6,423 bases of DNA, taken from JAFGLY01 sp041309225. GTDB taxonomy: Bacteria > Myxococcota_A > UBA796 > JAFGLY01. The first letter of the stretch is position 1; each line of letters begins with the position of its first letter. Position numbers and translations under genes: made by a program. Where the stretch lies: positions 1-6,423 of the forward strand of contig JBFYZZ010000092.1 in assembly GCA_041309225.1 (NCBI GenBank). The letters are read 5' to 3'. The notes under the pieces were generated by a model. The model was given only the letters and a program-made list of their open reading frames with translations. It searched no databases and had not been told where the DNA came from. Below, one piece after another: positions 1-5,898 of this stretch.

Positions 1-46
1 ACCAGGCCACCACGAGGGCCACCGCCACCCCGTGTCCACGTGTCAT
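1..46 (-). CDS. 5' end of an exported or membrane protein gene (runs off the window)
   Basis: Only the first 15 codons are visible. They read MTRGHGVAVALVVAW, a short basic N-terminus followed by a run of Ala, Val and Leu, as in a signal peptide or first membrane helix. The ATG at 46-44 shares bases with the TGA stop of the propeller gene (ATGA overlap). An AGGAGG Shine-Dalgarno sequence lies at 51-56, four bases before the start. The overlap and ribosome site argue for translational coupling, making this the fourth gene of the minus-strand operon. The product beyond the signal sequence is unknown; a cleavage site or lipobox would lie outside the window. Confidence 0.6.
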   Translation of the reverse strand, partial: MTRGHGVAVALVVAW

Positions 47-1452
47 GCTCCCTCCTCGTCGCACGGGCTGAGGCGGACGGCGTCGCCGCCCGGGTGCCGG
101 ATCACGACACCCTCCCCCTCGGGCAGGAGACCCGCGGCGCGCCACCCGCCGCCCGCGGGCGTGGCCTCCCATTGCGCCACACACCATCCGGCCACGGGCC
201 AGTCGAGCGTCCAGGTCACCTCGCCCTGGCGGTGGGCCCCGCCGTGCCCGCCCGGCACCCGGGGTGCGTCCGAGACCGCGCGGGGATCGTCGTCCTCCAG
301 GACCAGGAATCGGGCCGTGGCCAGCCGGACCTGGCCGTCCACGCGGAGCAGGAGCCAGGGACCCCAGCGGGAGGGCCACCCCTGGTCACCGTCGCCCCGG
401 ATCGCAAGGCCGTCGGAGCAGGCCGCGTCCACCGAGCCACCCGCCCGATCCTCCCAGCAGGCCACGGGGCCCCAGAGGGAGAGGCCCGCCCGGAACCCCG
501 CCTCAGCCCGGACAGAGCGGCGCTCGCCGGTGGAGAGGTCCTCCACCGCCACGCTGTGATCGTCGATCCAGCCGAGCCAGCGGCCGCTGCCGGCCACGTG
601 GCGCTCATTTCCCGCCTGCCGGGCGAGCGGCAGCGGCTTCCCCGCGCCGTCCCAGATCCAGACGTCGGTGCCGGTCACCCCGCGCTCGCGGCCGTCCACC
701 CAGGCCATCCAGCCTCCGGCCAGCGCGGGGGGGTACCAGGGCAGGGGATCCGCGTCCTGGAGCCGCGCCACGGGCTCACCGGCCCGGAACCGGGCCACGC
801 GGCCCGGCACGAGGAGGGCGACCTCGTCATCCGAGACGGCCGGAGGGGCGATGGGCACGGCCGTGCCCGGCACGGGGATCGCCTCGGGCACCTGCGCGGG
901 CAGGCGCCAGAAGCGGCCCGGTCGCTGTCCCACCGCGACGAGCACGCCCGGCGACCCGACGCCCGGCGCGGACCCGGCCGACGCCAGTTCGATCACCTCG
1001 CGCGTCCGCAGGTCCACCGCCCGGTCCACCCGGCCGGTGGGGCCGCAGCCCATCGCCCATGGGCCGGCGAGCCGGGGGAACCGGCGATCCGCGCAGGGGG
1101 CGGCCAGGGCGGGGAGCGGGAGGAGCCGTACCTCGACCGATGGGAGCCACCGGTTGGCCGCCGGCTGGACCCGGAGGACGGCGGCGAGCCCCCCGGCCCG
1201 GACCACGTGCGACCCTGGCGTGGACGGCGTCACGCGGGCGGAGATCCCCTCCTCCCGATCCACGCCCTCCCATTCCAGGTCCACCGGCCAGGGCCCGGCG
1301 TAGGGTGCAGAGACCCGCACGGTCTCGCCCACCCCGGGCTCCAGGTCCGAGACCGAGAGGCGGCCGAGCGGGACGGTGCCCGGGGCGACCTCGGGCACGG
1401 GCCGGGCCGACGGTGGAGCGGCTGCGCAGGCAGCCGACAGCCCCAGCGCCAC
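43..1452 (-). CDS. Predicted exported beta-propeller (lipo)protein, start uncertain
   Basis: The product is about 469 residues from the GTG at 1452. Residues 5-9 (LSAAC) look like the end of a lipoprotein signal peptide, with Cys9 as the lipid site. Residues 28-98 resemble an Ig-like beta-sandwich. Residues 115-390 contain about seven irregular repeats typical of TolB/WD-like propeller blades, for example LAGGWMAWVDGRERG, DVWIWDGAGKP, GSGRWLGWIDDHSVAVEDL and RWGPWLLLRVDGQVRL. A Trp-rich tail (408-466) with Cys424 and Cys464 may be a separate small beta domain. The start is a real problem: basic and hydrophobic residues that would complete the signal peptide (RRRPPFRDRAAVVALG) are encoded upstream of the GTG in the same frame, but no ATG, GTG or TTG lies between the upstream gene's stop and that GTG. 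The gene follows the second PKD lipoprotein by 65 bp and overlaps the next gene by 4 bp. Its role is probably extracytoplasmic binding or scaffolding; no catalytic motif is seen. Confidence 0.75.
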   Translation of the reverse strand: MALGLSAACAAAPPSARPVPEVAPGTVPLGRLSVSDLEPGVGETVRVSAPYAGPWPVDLEWEGVDREEGISARVTPSTPGSHVVRAGGLAAVLRVQPAANRWLPSVEVRLLPLPALAAPCADRRFPRLAGPWAMGCGPTGRVDRAVDLRTREVIELASAGSAPGVGSPGVLVAVGQRPGRFWRLPAQVPEAIPVPGTAVPIAPPAVSDDEVALLVPGRVARFRAGEPVARLQDADPLPWYPPALAGGWMAWVDGRERGVTGTDVWIWDGAGKPLPLARQAGNERHVAGSGRWLGWIDDHSVAVEDLSTGERRSVRAEAGFRAGLSLWGPVACWEDRAGGSVDAACSDGLAIRGDGDQGWPSRWGPWLLLRVDGQVRLATARFLVLEDDDPRAVSDAPRVPGGHGGAHRQGEVTWTLDWPVAGWCVAQWEATPAGGGWRAAGLLPEGEGVVIRHPGGDAVRLSPCDEEGA

Positions 1453-1517
1453 GACCGCCGCCCGGTCTCGGAACGGAGGGCGCCGGCGGGCTGCAGCCGT
1501 GCCGGAGCCCCGCGCGG

Positions 1518-2888
1518 CTACTTCTCCTTGGTGCCGCAGCAGACGACCGTGTAGGTGACGGTGTCGCCGACGGTGGCACCCGGGCAGTCGACCGCGGTGA
1601 GCTGGAACGTGAAGTCGTTGTTCTCGCAGGCGCCCGGCTCGATCGGCGCGGCCCCGGTGAGGGTCACGGTGGTCTCGAGGCTGCTGGGGTCGGCGATGGT
1701 GGCCTCGCCGTCGATCACGGTCCAGAGGTAGGTGTACGGATCGCTGTCGGCGTCGTGGATGAAGGCCTTCTCGCCCAGGGCGGCCCGGATCACGGCGCAG
1801 TCGTCGCACTCGTAGGCGTAGCCGGACTCCTCGCACTCGGCGGAGCCGCCGTCGAACGACTTGTCGAGGCCGGCCTCGACCACCGGCTCGGAGTTGTACT
1901 TGCGATCATACACCGTGACCACGACGATGTCGGGTACCGACCAGAAGGTGCCGTCGTTCACGGCCACCGAGAACACGTAGGTGCCGTCGACGTCGGCCCA
2001 GAAGGAGGTGACGGCGGCCGTGCGATCGGCGAAGTCGGCGTTGGAGGTGCCGGAGGCGGCAGGCTTCCCCTGGAGCTCCCAGAAGTACCTGAGCTGGTCG
2101 CCGTCGGGGTCGATGGAGCCGGTCGCGTCGAGCGGGATGGCGGCGCAGTCCTCGTTGGTGAAGTCCTCGCCGGCGTTGGCCGTGGGCGGGCCGTTCAGAC
2201 CGGTGACCGTGATCACGGCCGCGTCGGGCCGCGACCAGGCGAGGCCGTTGGACACCACCAGGTTGACCAGGTAGACGCCAGCCACGTCGGGCGTGAAGTG
2301 CGGCTCGACGGTGGTGGGGCCGACCAGATCGCTGTTGGTCAGGCCGGACGCGTCGGGTACGTCCACGACGGCCCACGCGTAGGTGAGCTGGCCGCCGTTG
2401 GGGTCGTACGAGGCGCTGCCGTTCAGGTAGGCGACCGATCCCAGCTTGAGGGTCTGGTCCGGGCCGGCCATGGCCACGGGGAGATCCTCGGGCTCGGAGA
2501 CGGTGACCACCACGTGGTCGGGCTCGCTGTTGGCCTTGCCGTCGCTCACGACCAGCTTGACGACGTACGTGCCGGTGACGTCCGGGGCGAACGAGGTGGT
2601 GACCGCCTCGATGGAGTGGTTCACCGAGAACGGGGCATCCCGGTCGGCGACGCCGGAGGTCTCGGGCACGTACTCGAACGACCACGAGTAGGTCAGCGTG
2701 TCGCCGTCGGCGTCGAAGGACCCGTGCCCGTCGAGGGTGACGGGTTCGTCGCCGGACTGGAGGATGTCGGCCCCCGCGTTCGCCTCGGGGCGGGTGTTGC
2801 CCGTGGTCGTGGGCGCGGACGTGTCGTTGTTGTCGGTGCACCCGGTGAACAGGGCGGAGGTGACGCCGAGGAGGAGAAGACAGCGCAT
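1518..2888 (-). CDS. PKD-domain lipoprotein, second of a tandem pair
   Basis: The protein has 456 residues. It begins with a short lipoprotein signal peptide, MRCLLLLGVTSALFTGC, with Cys17 as the lipidation site, then a Thr/Asn-rich tether. Four PKD-type beta-sandwich domains follow at about 33-131, 136-228, 233-327 and 333-452. Each of the first three has a PxANAGxD-like opening, a GSxDPDGDxLxYxW-like core, a DVxGTYxVxLxVxDG strand and a WSxPDxVVVTV-like end. The fourth domain diverges and carries Cys352-x8-Cys361-x2-Cys364 plus Cys421, Cys435, Cys450 and Cys451, suggesting disulfides. PKD domains are known as extracellular spacers or protein/polysaccharide-binding modules; no enzyme domain is present. 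The residue after the lipid Cys is Thr, not Asp, so outer-membrane sorting is plausible by the E. coli rule, which may not hold here. The ATG has AGGAG seven bases upstream (2896-2900). It starts 22 bp after its paralog's stop and is presumably cotranscribed with it. Confidence 0.92.
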   Translation of the reverse strand: MRCLLLLGVTSALFTGCTDNNDTSAPTTTGNTRPEANAGADILQSGDEPVTLDGHGSFDADGDTLTYSWSFEYVPETSGVADRDAPFSVNHSIEAVTTSFAPDVTGTYVVKLVVSDGKANSEPDHVVVTVSEPEDLPVAMAGPDQTLKLGSVAYLNGSASYDPNGGQLTYAWAVVDVPDASGLTNSDLVGPTTVEPHFTPDVAGVYLVNLVVSNGLAWSRPDAAVITVTGLNGPPTANAGEDFTNEDCAAIPLDATGSIDPDGDQLRYFWELQGKPAASGTSNADFADRTAAVTSFWADVDGTYVFSVAVNDGTFWSVPDIVVVTVYDRKYNSEPVVEAGLDKSFDGGSAECEESGYAYECDDCAVIRAALGEKAFIHDADSDPYTYLWTVIDGEATIADPSSLETTVTLTGAAPIEPGACENNDFTFQLTAVDCPGATVGDTVTYTVVCCGTKEK

Positions 2889-2910
2889 GGGATGGCTCCT
2901 GGAGCAGGTA

Positions 2911-4287
2911 CTAAGGCCCGTAGTCCCGGTTACCGGTGCAGGCGTAGTTGATGATGACCTCGTCCTCGTCGCTCGCGGCGCAGTCGCTCACGTGGAGGGT
3001 GACGTTCCAGCTGACGCGGACGGTGGTGCCCACGATGGCGGGCACGGACGGCGTGGTGGCCATGGTGAACGCGGCGTACGGCGTGGCGAACGTGATCTCG
3101 CCGGAGTCCTCGGACCAGACGTGGTGGACGTCGTCGCCGTCGGGGTCGACGGAGGCGGTGCCGTCGAGCTCGACGGAGTCGGGCTCGCAGTCCTCGCAGG
3201 TCCAGGTGTAGGACGACGTGGTGCAGTCGGTGGAGTTGGAGATCGACTGATCGGCGCCGGCGTTGGCCACCGGCGGGTTGTTGAAGCTCCGGTCCTGGAT
3301 GGTGTAGGTGACCACGTCGGGCGCGGAGTCGGTCTCGCCGTCGTTCACGAGGAGCTGGAAGCTGTACGTGCCGGACACGTCCCATGTGAAGTGCGGGGTG
3401 GGGGAGGTGCGGTCGTCGAAGCTCGCGTCGGAGGTCTTGGACCCCTTGGGCGCGGAGATGAGGCTCCAGAGGTAGGCGATGGTGGCGCCCTCCGGATCCC
3501 AGGACCCGTACCCGTTCAGGATGATCTCGTCGTCGGAGCAGGGGGGCAGGAGGCCGCCGGTGCCGGCATCCGCGACGGGGGGCCGGTTGGAGGAGGTGGC
3601 GGTGACGCTGCAGTAGTCGGGCTCGGACCAGTTGATGCCGTCGGTGACCACGAGGGCGACCAGGTAGAGGCCCGGGACGTCCGGGATGACCGTGGCCTCG
3701 GGCGCACCGGAGTTGTAGAGGTCGTCGCTGCCGAGGACGGACTCGTCGGGCACCGAGGAGAGGGCCCACTGGTAGGACAGGCGGGCGCCCTCAGGATCCG
3801 AGGAGCCCGTGCCGTCGAGGCTGACCCGGTCGCCCACCGCCACGGTCTGGTCCTCCCCGCAGTCGGCCATGGGCGGCTGGTTGCCCGAGGCCACCTCGAC
3901 GATGATGATGTCGGGCGCGGTCAGGGTGCCGGCGTCGACGTCGTTCAGCTCGAGGGAGATGACGTAGGTGCCCTCGACGTCCGGCGTGAACTGGGTGTCC
4001 GGATCGTCGGAGTTGTTCTGGGTGAAGGACGCGTCGGACACCTCGGACTCGACCGGGACGCTCTCGAAGCCCCACACGAACTTGTAGGCGACGTCCTCGC
4101 AGAGGTTGGAGGCCGCCCCGTTCAGGGAGACGGTCTCCGCGAGGGAGACGGTCTGGTCCGGGCCGGCGTTGGCGGACGGCCCCCCCTCGCACTCGGGAAC
4201 CCCACTTTCGGTTCCGGTGTCGTCCCTTCCGCAGGCGGCGGCGAGGGTCAGGAGGACGAGCGGCAGGTACTTGGCAGGATGGGACAT
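2911..4287 (-). CDS. PKD-domain lipoprotein, first of a tandem pair
   Basis: The protein has 458 residues from the ATG at 4287, chosen because it opens a standard lipoprotein signal peptide (MSHPAKYLPLVLLTLAAAC, lipobox LAAAC, lipid site Cys19) and has GGAG eight bases upstream (4296-4299). A longer in-frame ATG at 4404 would overlap the promoter. After an Asp/Thr/Glu-rich tether come four PKD-type domains at about 36-132, 137-229, 235-330 and 337-450, with signatures such as GSSDPEGARLSYQWAL, DVPGLYLVALVVTDG and WSEPD. Cys143 and Cys226 lie at opposite ends of domain 2 and could pair. Domain 4 has Cys355-x8-Cys364-x2-Cys367 and Cys436/Cys450, matching the downstream paralog. The protein is strongly acidic, so calcium binding is possible but not shown. 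The likely role is a surface or periplasmic adhesion or structural lipoprotein. It is the first gene after the promoter at 4375-4404. Confidence 0.93.
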   Translation of the reverse strand: MSHPAKYLPLVLLTLAAACGRDDTGTESGVPECEGGPSANAGPDQTVSLAETVSLNGAASNLCEDVAYKFVWGFESVPVESEVSDASFTQNNSDDPDTQFTPDVEGTYVISLELNDVDAGTLTAPDIIIVEVASGNQPPMADCGEDQTVAVGDRVSLDGTGSSDPEGARLSYQWALSSVPDESVLGSDDLYNSGAPEATVIPDVPGLYLVALVVTDGINWSEPDYCSVTATSSNRPPVADAGTGGLLPPCSDDEIILNGYGSWDPEGATIAYLWSLISAPKGSKTSDASFDDRTSPTPHFTWDVSGTYSFQLLVNDGETDSAPDVVTYTIQDRSFNNPPVANAGADQSISNSTDCTTSSYTWTCEDCEPDSVELDGTASVDPDGDDVHHVWSEDSGEITFATPYAAFTMATTPSVPAIVGTTVRVSWNVTLHVSDCAASDEDEVIINYACTGNRDYGP

Positions 4288-4374
4288 GGCTCCGACTCCG
4301 GGGCGAGGTGTCCGGCGGCGGTGGGGACTGGGAGGGTTCGCCCGTGTTCCGACCGGATACCTTTCGGTGGAGCC

Positions 4375-4404
4375 ATTGTAAAGAAGATCCCTCGTGGACG
4401 TCAA
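4375..4404 (-). promoter_or_regulatory. Sigma70-type promoter of the lipoprotein operon
   Basis: On the minus strand a -35 box TTGACG (4404-4399) and a -10 box TACAAT (4380-4375) are separated by exactly 18 bp. Each hexamer matches the housekeeping consensus at five of six positions. The site is conspicuous because it sits in an AT-richer patch of otherwise very GC-rich DNA. Transcription would begin near 4368, giving a leader of about 80 nt before the ATG at 4287. It faces the PKD lipoprotein genes, and no other strong promoter is seen in the short gaps downstream. Confidence 0.75.
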
Positions 4405-4452
4405 TCGTTACGCATCACCTCGAGGCCCGAAACCCGGTCCAGCGCAGCGTGA

Positions 4453-4474
4453 AACGCAGGGTGACCCCTGCGTT
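4453..4474. repeat. Perfect 9-bp inverted repeat, possible operator or hairpin
   Basis: AACGCAGGG and CCCTGCGTT form perfect 9-bp arms around TGAC. Overlapping the left arm, CGCAGCGTGA (4443-4452) is repeated as CGCAGGGTGA (4455-4464), one mismatch, 12-bp period. The site lies about 50-70 bp upstream of the operon's -35 box and about 215 bp before the divergent HEAT-repeat gene. Its position suits a regulator-binding site. It lacks a T-run on either strand, so an intrinsic terminator is less likely. Confidence 0.55.
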
Positions 4475-4585
4475 CTGGGGCCTCGGAAGCACCGCCGCGA
4501 GAGGACCGGTCCCCGAAACGCGGATCGTGCCCCACCCGCGTCCGGCCATCGGCGCGGGTCCGGGGGTCGGCGCATCCCTCGATCC

Positions 4586-4603
4586 GGGGCCGGGGCCGGG
4601 GCC
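4586..4603 (+). repeat. (GGGGCC)3 hexanucleotide tract
   Basis: Three perfect GGGGCC units, followed by three more C bases, lie about 85-100 bp upstream of the HEAT-repeat start codon. G-runs at 4562-4566, 4586-4589, 4592-4595 and 4598-4601 could in principle support a G-quadruplex on the plus strand, and the tract can also fold on itself as GGGGCCCC. It may simply reflect extreme GC content. Confidence 0.6.
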
Positions 4604-4688
4604 CCCGACCCGCCGAGGCCTACCTGCGCCCCCGGGGCGTGATTAGACTCGCCGCCGCACGGGGCGGAGCCGTCCCGAGGGAGGCACC

Positions 4689-5405
4689 ATGGGGTTCCTC
4701 GACGCGCTCTTCGGTCCTGAGAAGCAGATCCTCCAGAAGAGCCGCAAGCTCGCCAACATCTTCGCCCAGCCCGAGGATCGGGAGGCCGCCGCCCGGTGGC
4801 TCGCGGACGAAGGCTCCGACCAGGCCATCCTCGGCCTCCTCGGCCGGTTCGACGTCTCCATCGAGAACTCCATGAAAGACGCCGCCGAGAAGGAGCTGGT
4901 GACCGAGCTCCTGCGCGGGATGGGCGGGGCGGTGCTCGGCCCCGCCCGGCGCTACGTCAGGCGCTGCAAGAACATGGCCTGGCCGCTCCGGGTGATCGAG
5001 GATGCCGGCGGCCGGGAGGATGCGCTGGCCTCGGTCCTGGAGATGCTCGACGAGGAAGCCGCCCGGGAGGACTTCAAGCCCGACCGGAAGCGGAACCTCC
5101 TGGTCAAGGTCGCCGACTACCGCGATCCCCGGATCGTCCCGAGCGCCGTCCGCTTCCTGGGCGACTTCGACGAGGGCGTGCGCTACGCCGCCGCCGAGGC
5201 GGTGCTGGCCCAGGGCACCACGGACGGCCGGGAGGGCCTGCTCGCCGTGCTCGCCAACCCGGCGGAGGAGTCCAACCGCCTGCGGGCCCGCATCGCCGAC
5301 GCCTTCGCGACCCGCGGCTGGACCCTCGGCGACCGGGCCCGGGACGTGGCCGCGCGGCCGCCCGCGGGATGGCAGGTGCGGGGCCAGACCCTGGTCCGCG
5401 CCTGA
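4689..5405 (+). CDS. HEAT-repeat domain protein
   Basis: The product has 238 residues and no signal peptide or membrane segment, so it is predicted to be cytoplasmic. It opens with MGFLDALFGP, a short N-terminal motif common in small HEAT-repeat proteins of this bacterial group. Paired amphipathic helices follow: roughly 11-52, 68-92, 95-121, 131-175 and 180-211. The clearest HEAT unit is at about 146-175 (DPRIVPSAVRFLGDFDEGVR, then an AAAEAVLAQ helix). The C-terminal 25 residues are basic and not repeat-like. HEAT arrays serve as protein-interaction scaffolds; no catalytic motif is visible and the partner is unknown. The ATG has a GGGAGG ribosome site four bases upstream. It is divergent from the lipoprotein operon and 88 bp upstream of the OsmC-family gene on the same strand, so cotranscription is possible. 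Confidence 0.88.
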   Translation: MGFLDALFGPEKQILQKSRKLANIFAQPEDREAAARWLADEGSDQAILGLLGRFDVSIENSMKDAAEKELVTELLRGMGGAVLGPARRYVRRCKNMAWPLRVIEDAGGREDALASVLEMLDEEAAREDFKPDRKRNLLVKVADYRDPRIVPSAVRFLGDFDEGVRYAAAEAVLAQGTTDGREGLLAVLANPAEESNRLRARIADAFATRGWTLGDRARDVAARPPAGWQVRGQTLVRA

Positions 5406-5416
5406 TCCCGGCGTGA

Positions 5417-5444
5417 CATCGGGGCGCGCTGGCGCATCCCGATG
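5417..5444 (+). terminator. Stem-loop between the HEAT-repeat and OsmC-family genes
   Basis: CATCGGG (5417-5423) pairs with CCCGATG (5438-5444), and inside it GCGC pairs with GCGC around a GCTG loop with a two-base AT bulge, giving an 11-bp stem. It begins 11 bp after the HEAT-repeat stop. The following bases are C-rich with no T-run, so it is a weak candidate terminator; it could equally stabilise mRNA or separate expression of the two genes. Confidence 0.45.
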
Positions 5445-5493
5445 CCCCCGAGCCGGAGGGATCCACCCCCAGGCCGTTTCCGAGGAGTGCACC

Positions 5494-5898
5494 GTGGACA
5501 TCGAGATCCGGATGGGCGAGGGCACCCGGGTGGACGCCCTGCTCGGCGACCTGGTCGTGCACACGGACCAGCCCGTCGAGGCGGGCGGCGGCGGCACGGC
5601 GGCCGCGCCCTTCGTGCTGTTCCTCGCCTCGATCGGCACCTGCGCGGGTTTCTACGTGCAGCAGTTCTGCCGTGCCCGGGGGATCCCCACGGACGGCATT
5701 CGCATCGTGCAGCGCATGGAGCGCGACCCCGCGACGCGCCTCCTGGGCCGGATCGACGTGGAGATCCAGCTACCCGAGGGGTTCCCGGAGCGCTACCGTG
5801 CTGCGGTCCTCAACGCGGCGAACGTGTGCGCCGTCAAGAAGCACCTGGAGCACCCGCCCGTGGTCCGCACCCTCCTCACCGGCCCGACGGGCGGGTGA
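5494..5898 (+). CDS. OsmC/Ohr-family thiol-dependent protein
   Basis: The protein has 134 residues. The OsmC fold is recognised from the segment TAAAPFVLFLASIGTCAGFY, with the first conserved cysteine at Cys50, and from NAANVCAVKKHLEHPPVV, with the second at Cys112. In OsmC and Ohr proteins these two cysteines form the redox centre that reduces peroxides. This sequence lacks the features I would need to call it Ohr or classical OsmC; it looks closer to the YhfA-like OsmC subgroup, whose substrate is less clear. An additional Cys59 lies nine residues after Cys50. The length is normal for the family. The GTG start is chosen because GAGGAG (5482-5487) lies six bases upstream and the protein then begins as family members do. 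It is probably cytoplasmic. Its last 23 bp overlap the end of the opposing TPR gene. Confidence 0.9.
   Translation: MDIEIRMGEGTRVDALLGDLVVHTDQPVEAGGGGTAAAPFVLFLASIGTCAGFYVQQFCRARGIPTDGIRIVQRMERDPATRLLGRIDVEIQLPEGFPERYRAAVLNAANVCAVKKHLEHPPVVRTLLTGPTGG

Larger units (their letters stand above)
4288..4688. other. Divergent intergenic region between the lipoprotein operon and the HEAT-repeat gene
   Basis: About 400 bp with no convincing gene. It contains, from left to right, the roughly 80-nt leader of the minus-strand operon, that operon's promoter (4375-4404), a perfect inverted repeat (4453-4474) preceded by an overlapping imperfect direct repeat, a (GGGGCC)3 tract (4586-4603), a 13-bp palindrome CGCCCCCGGGGCG (4627-4639), and the GGGAGG ribosome site of the HEAT-repeat gene (4679-4684). 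No tRNA-like or other recognisable RNA gene is seen. A promoter for the plus-strand gene is expected here but could not be assigned. Confidence 0.7.

Noticed and set aside
40..1554. Plus-strand open frame of about 504 codons opposite the propeller gene
   Set aside because: The product is His/Arg/Pro/Gly-rich with no signal, motif or neighbouring support, whereas the minus frame shows repeated propeller strands.
1453..1836. Extending the propeller gene upstream to the ATG at 1836
   Set aside because: This adds 128 residues of Arg/His-rich sequence that is the shifted reading of the conserved PKD C-terminus, and it would bury the lipoprotein signal.
264..2951. Very long plus-strand open frame antisense to the propeller and second PKD genes
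   Set aside because: Its translation is Arg/Pro/Gly-rich, then a Val/Gly/Asp periodic pattern that mirrors the PKD repeats on the other strand. It lacks any domain, and the minus strand has lipoprotein signals, domains and ribosome sites. Long shadow frames are expected at this GC content.
4288..4374. GGCTCC (4374-4369, minus strand) complementary to GGAGCC just before the ATG at 4287, suggesting a leader lock on the ribosome site
   Set aside because: With transcription predicted to begin near 4368, the 5' copy would not be in the mRNA, and a 6-bp match is weak in such GC-rich DNA.
4288..4404. Extending the first PKD lipoprotein to the ATG at 4404
   Set aside because: That start codon overlaps the -35 box, the additional 39 residues are not signal-like, and the ATG at 4287 gives a textbook lipoprotein signal.
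2698..4452. Long plus-strand open frame antisense to the first PKD lipoprotein
   Set aside because: Low-complexity VGDG-type composition arises from the complement of PKD codons; it also runs through the minus-strand promoter and has no recognisable domain.
4644..4649. TAGACT as a -10 box for the HEAT-repeat gene
   Set aside because: No acceptable -35 hexamer lies 16-18 bp upstream (TACCTG at best) and the extended -10 TG is misplaced by one base.
5002..5493. Extending the OsmC-family frame upstream to 5002
   Set aside because: The additional sequence is a shadow of the HEAT-repeat gene, with Pro/Arg/Ser/Thr-rich composition. The GTG at 5494 has a good ribosome site and matches the family N-terminus.
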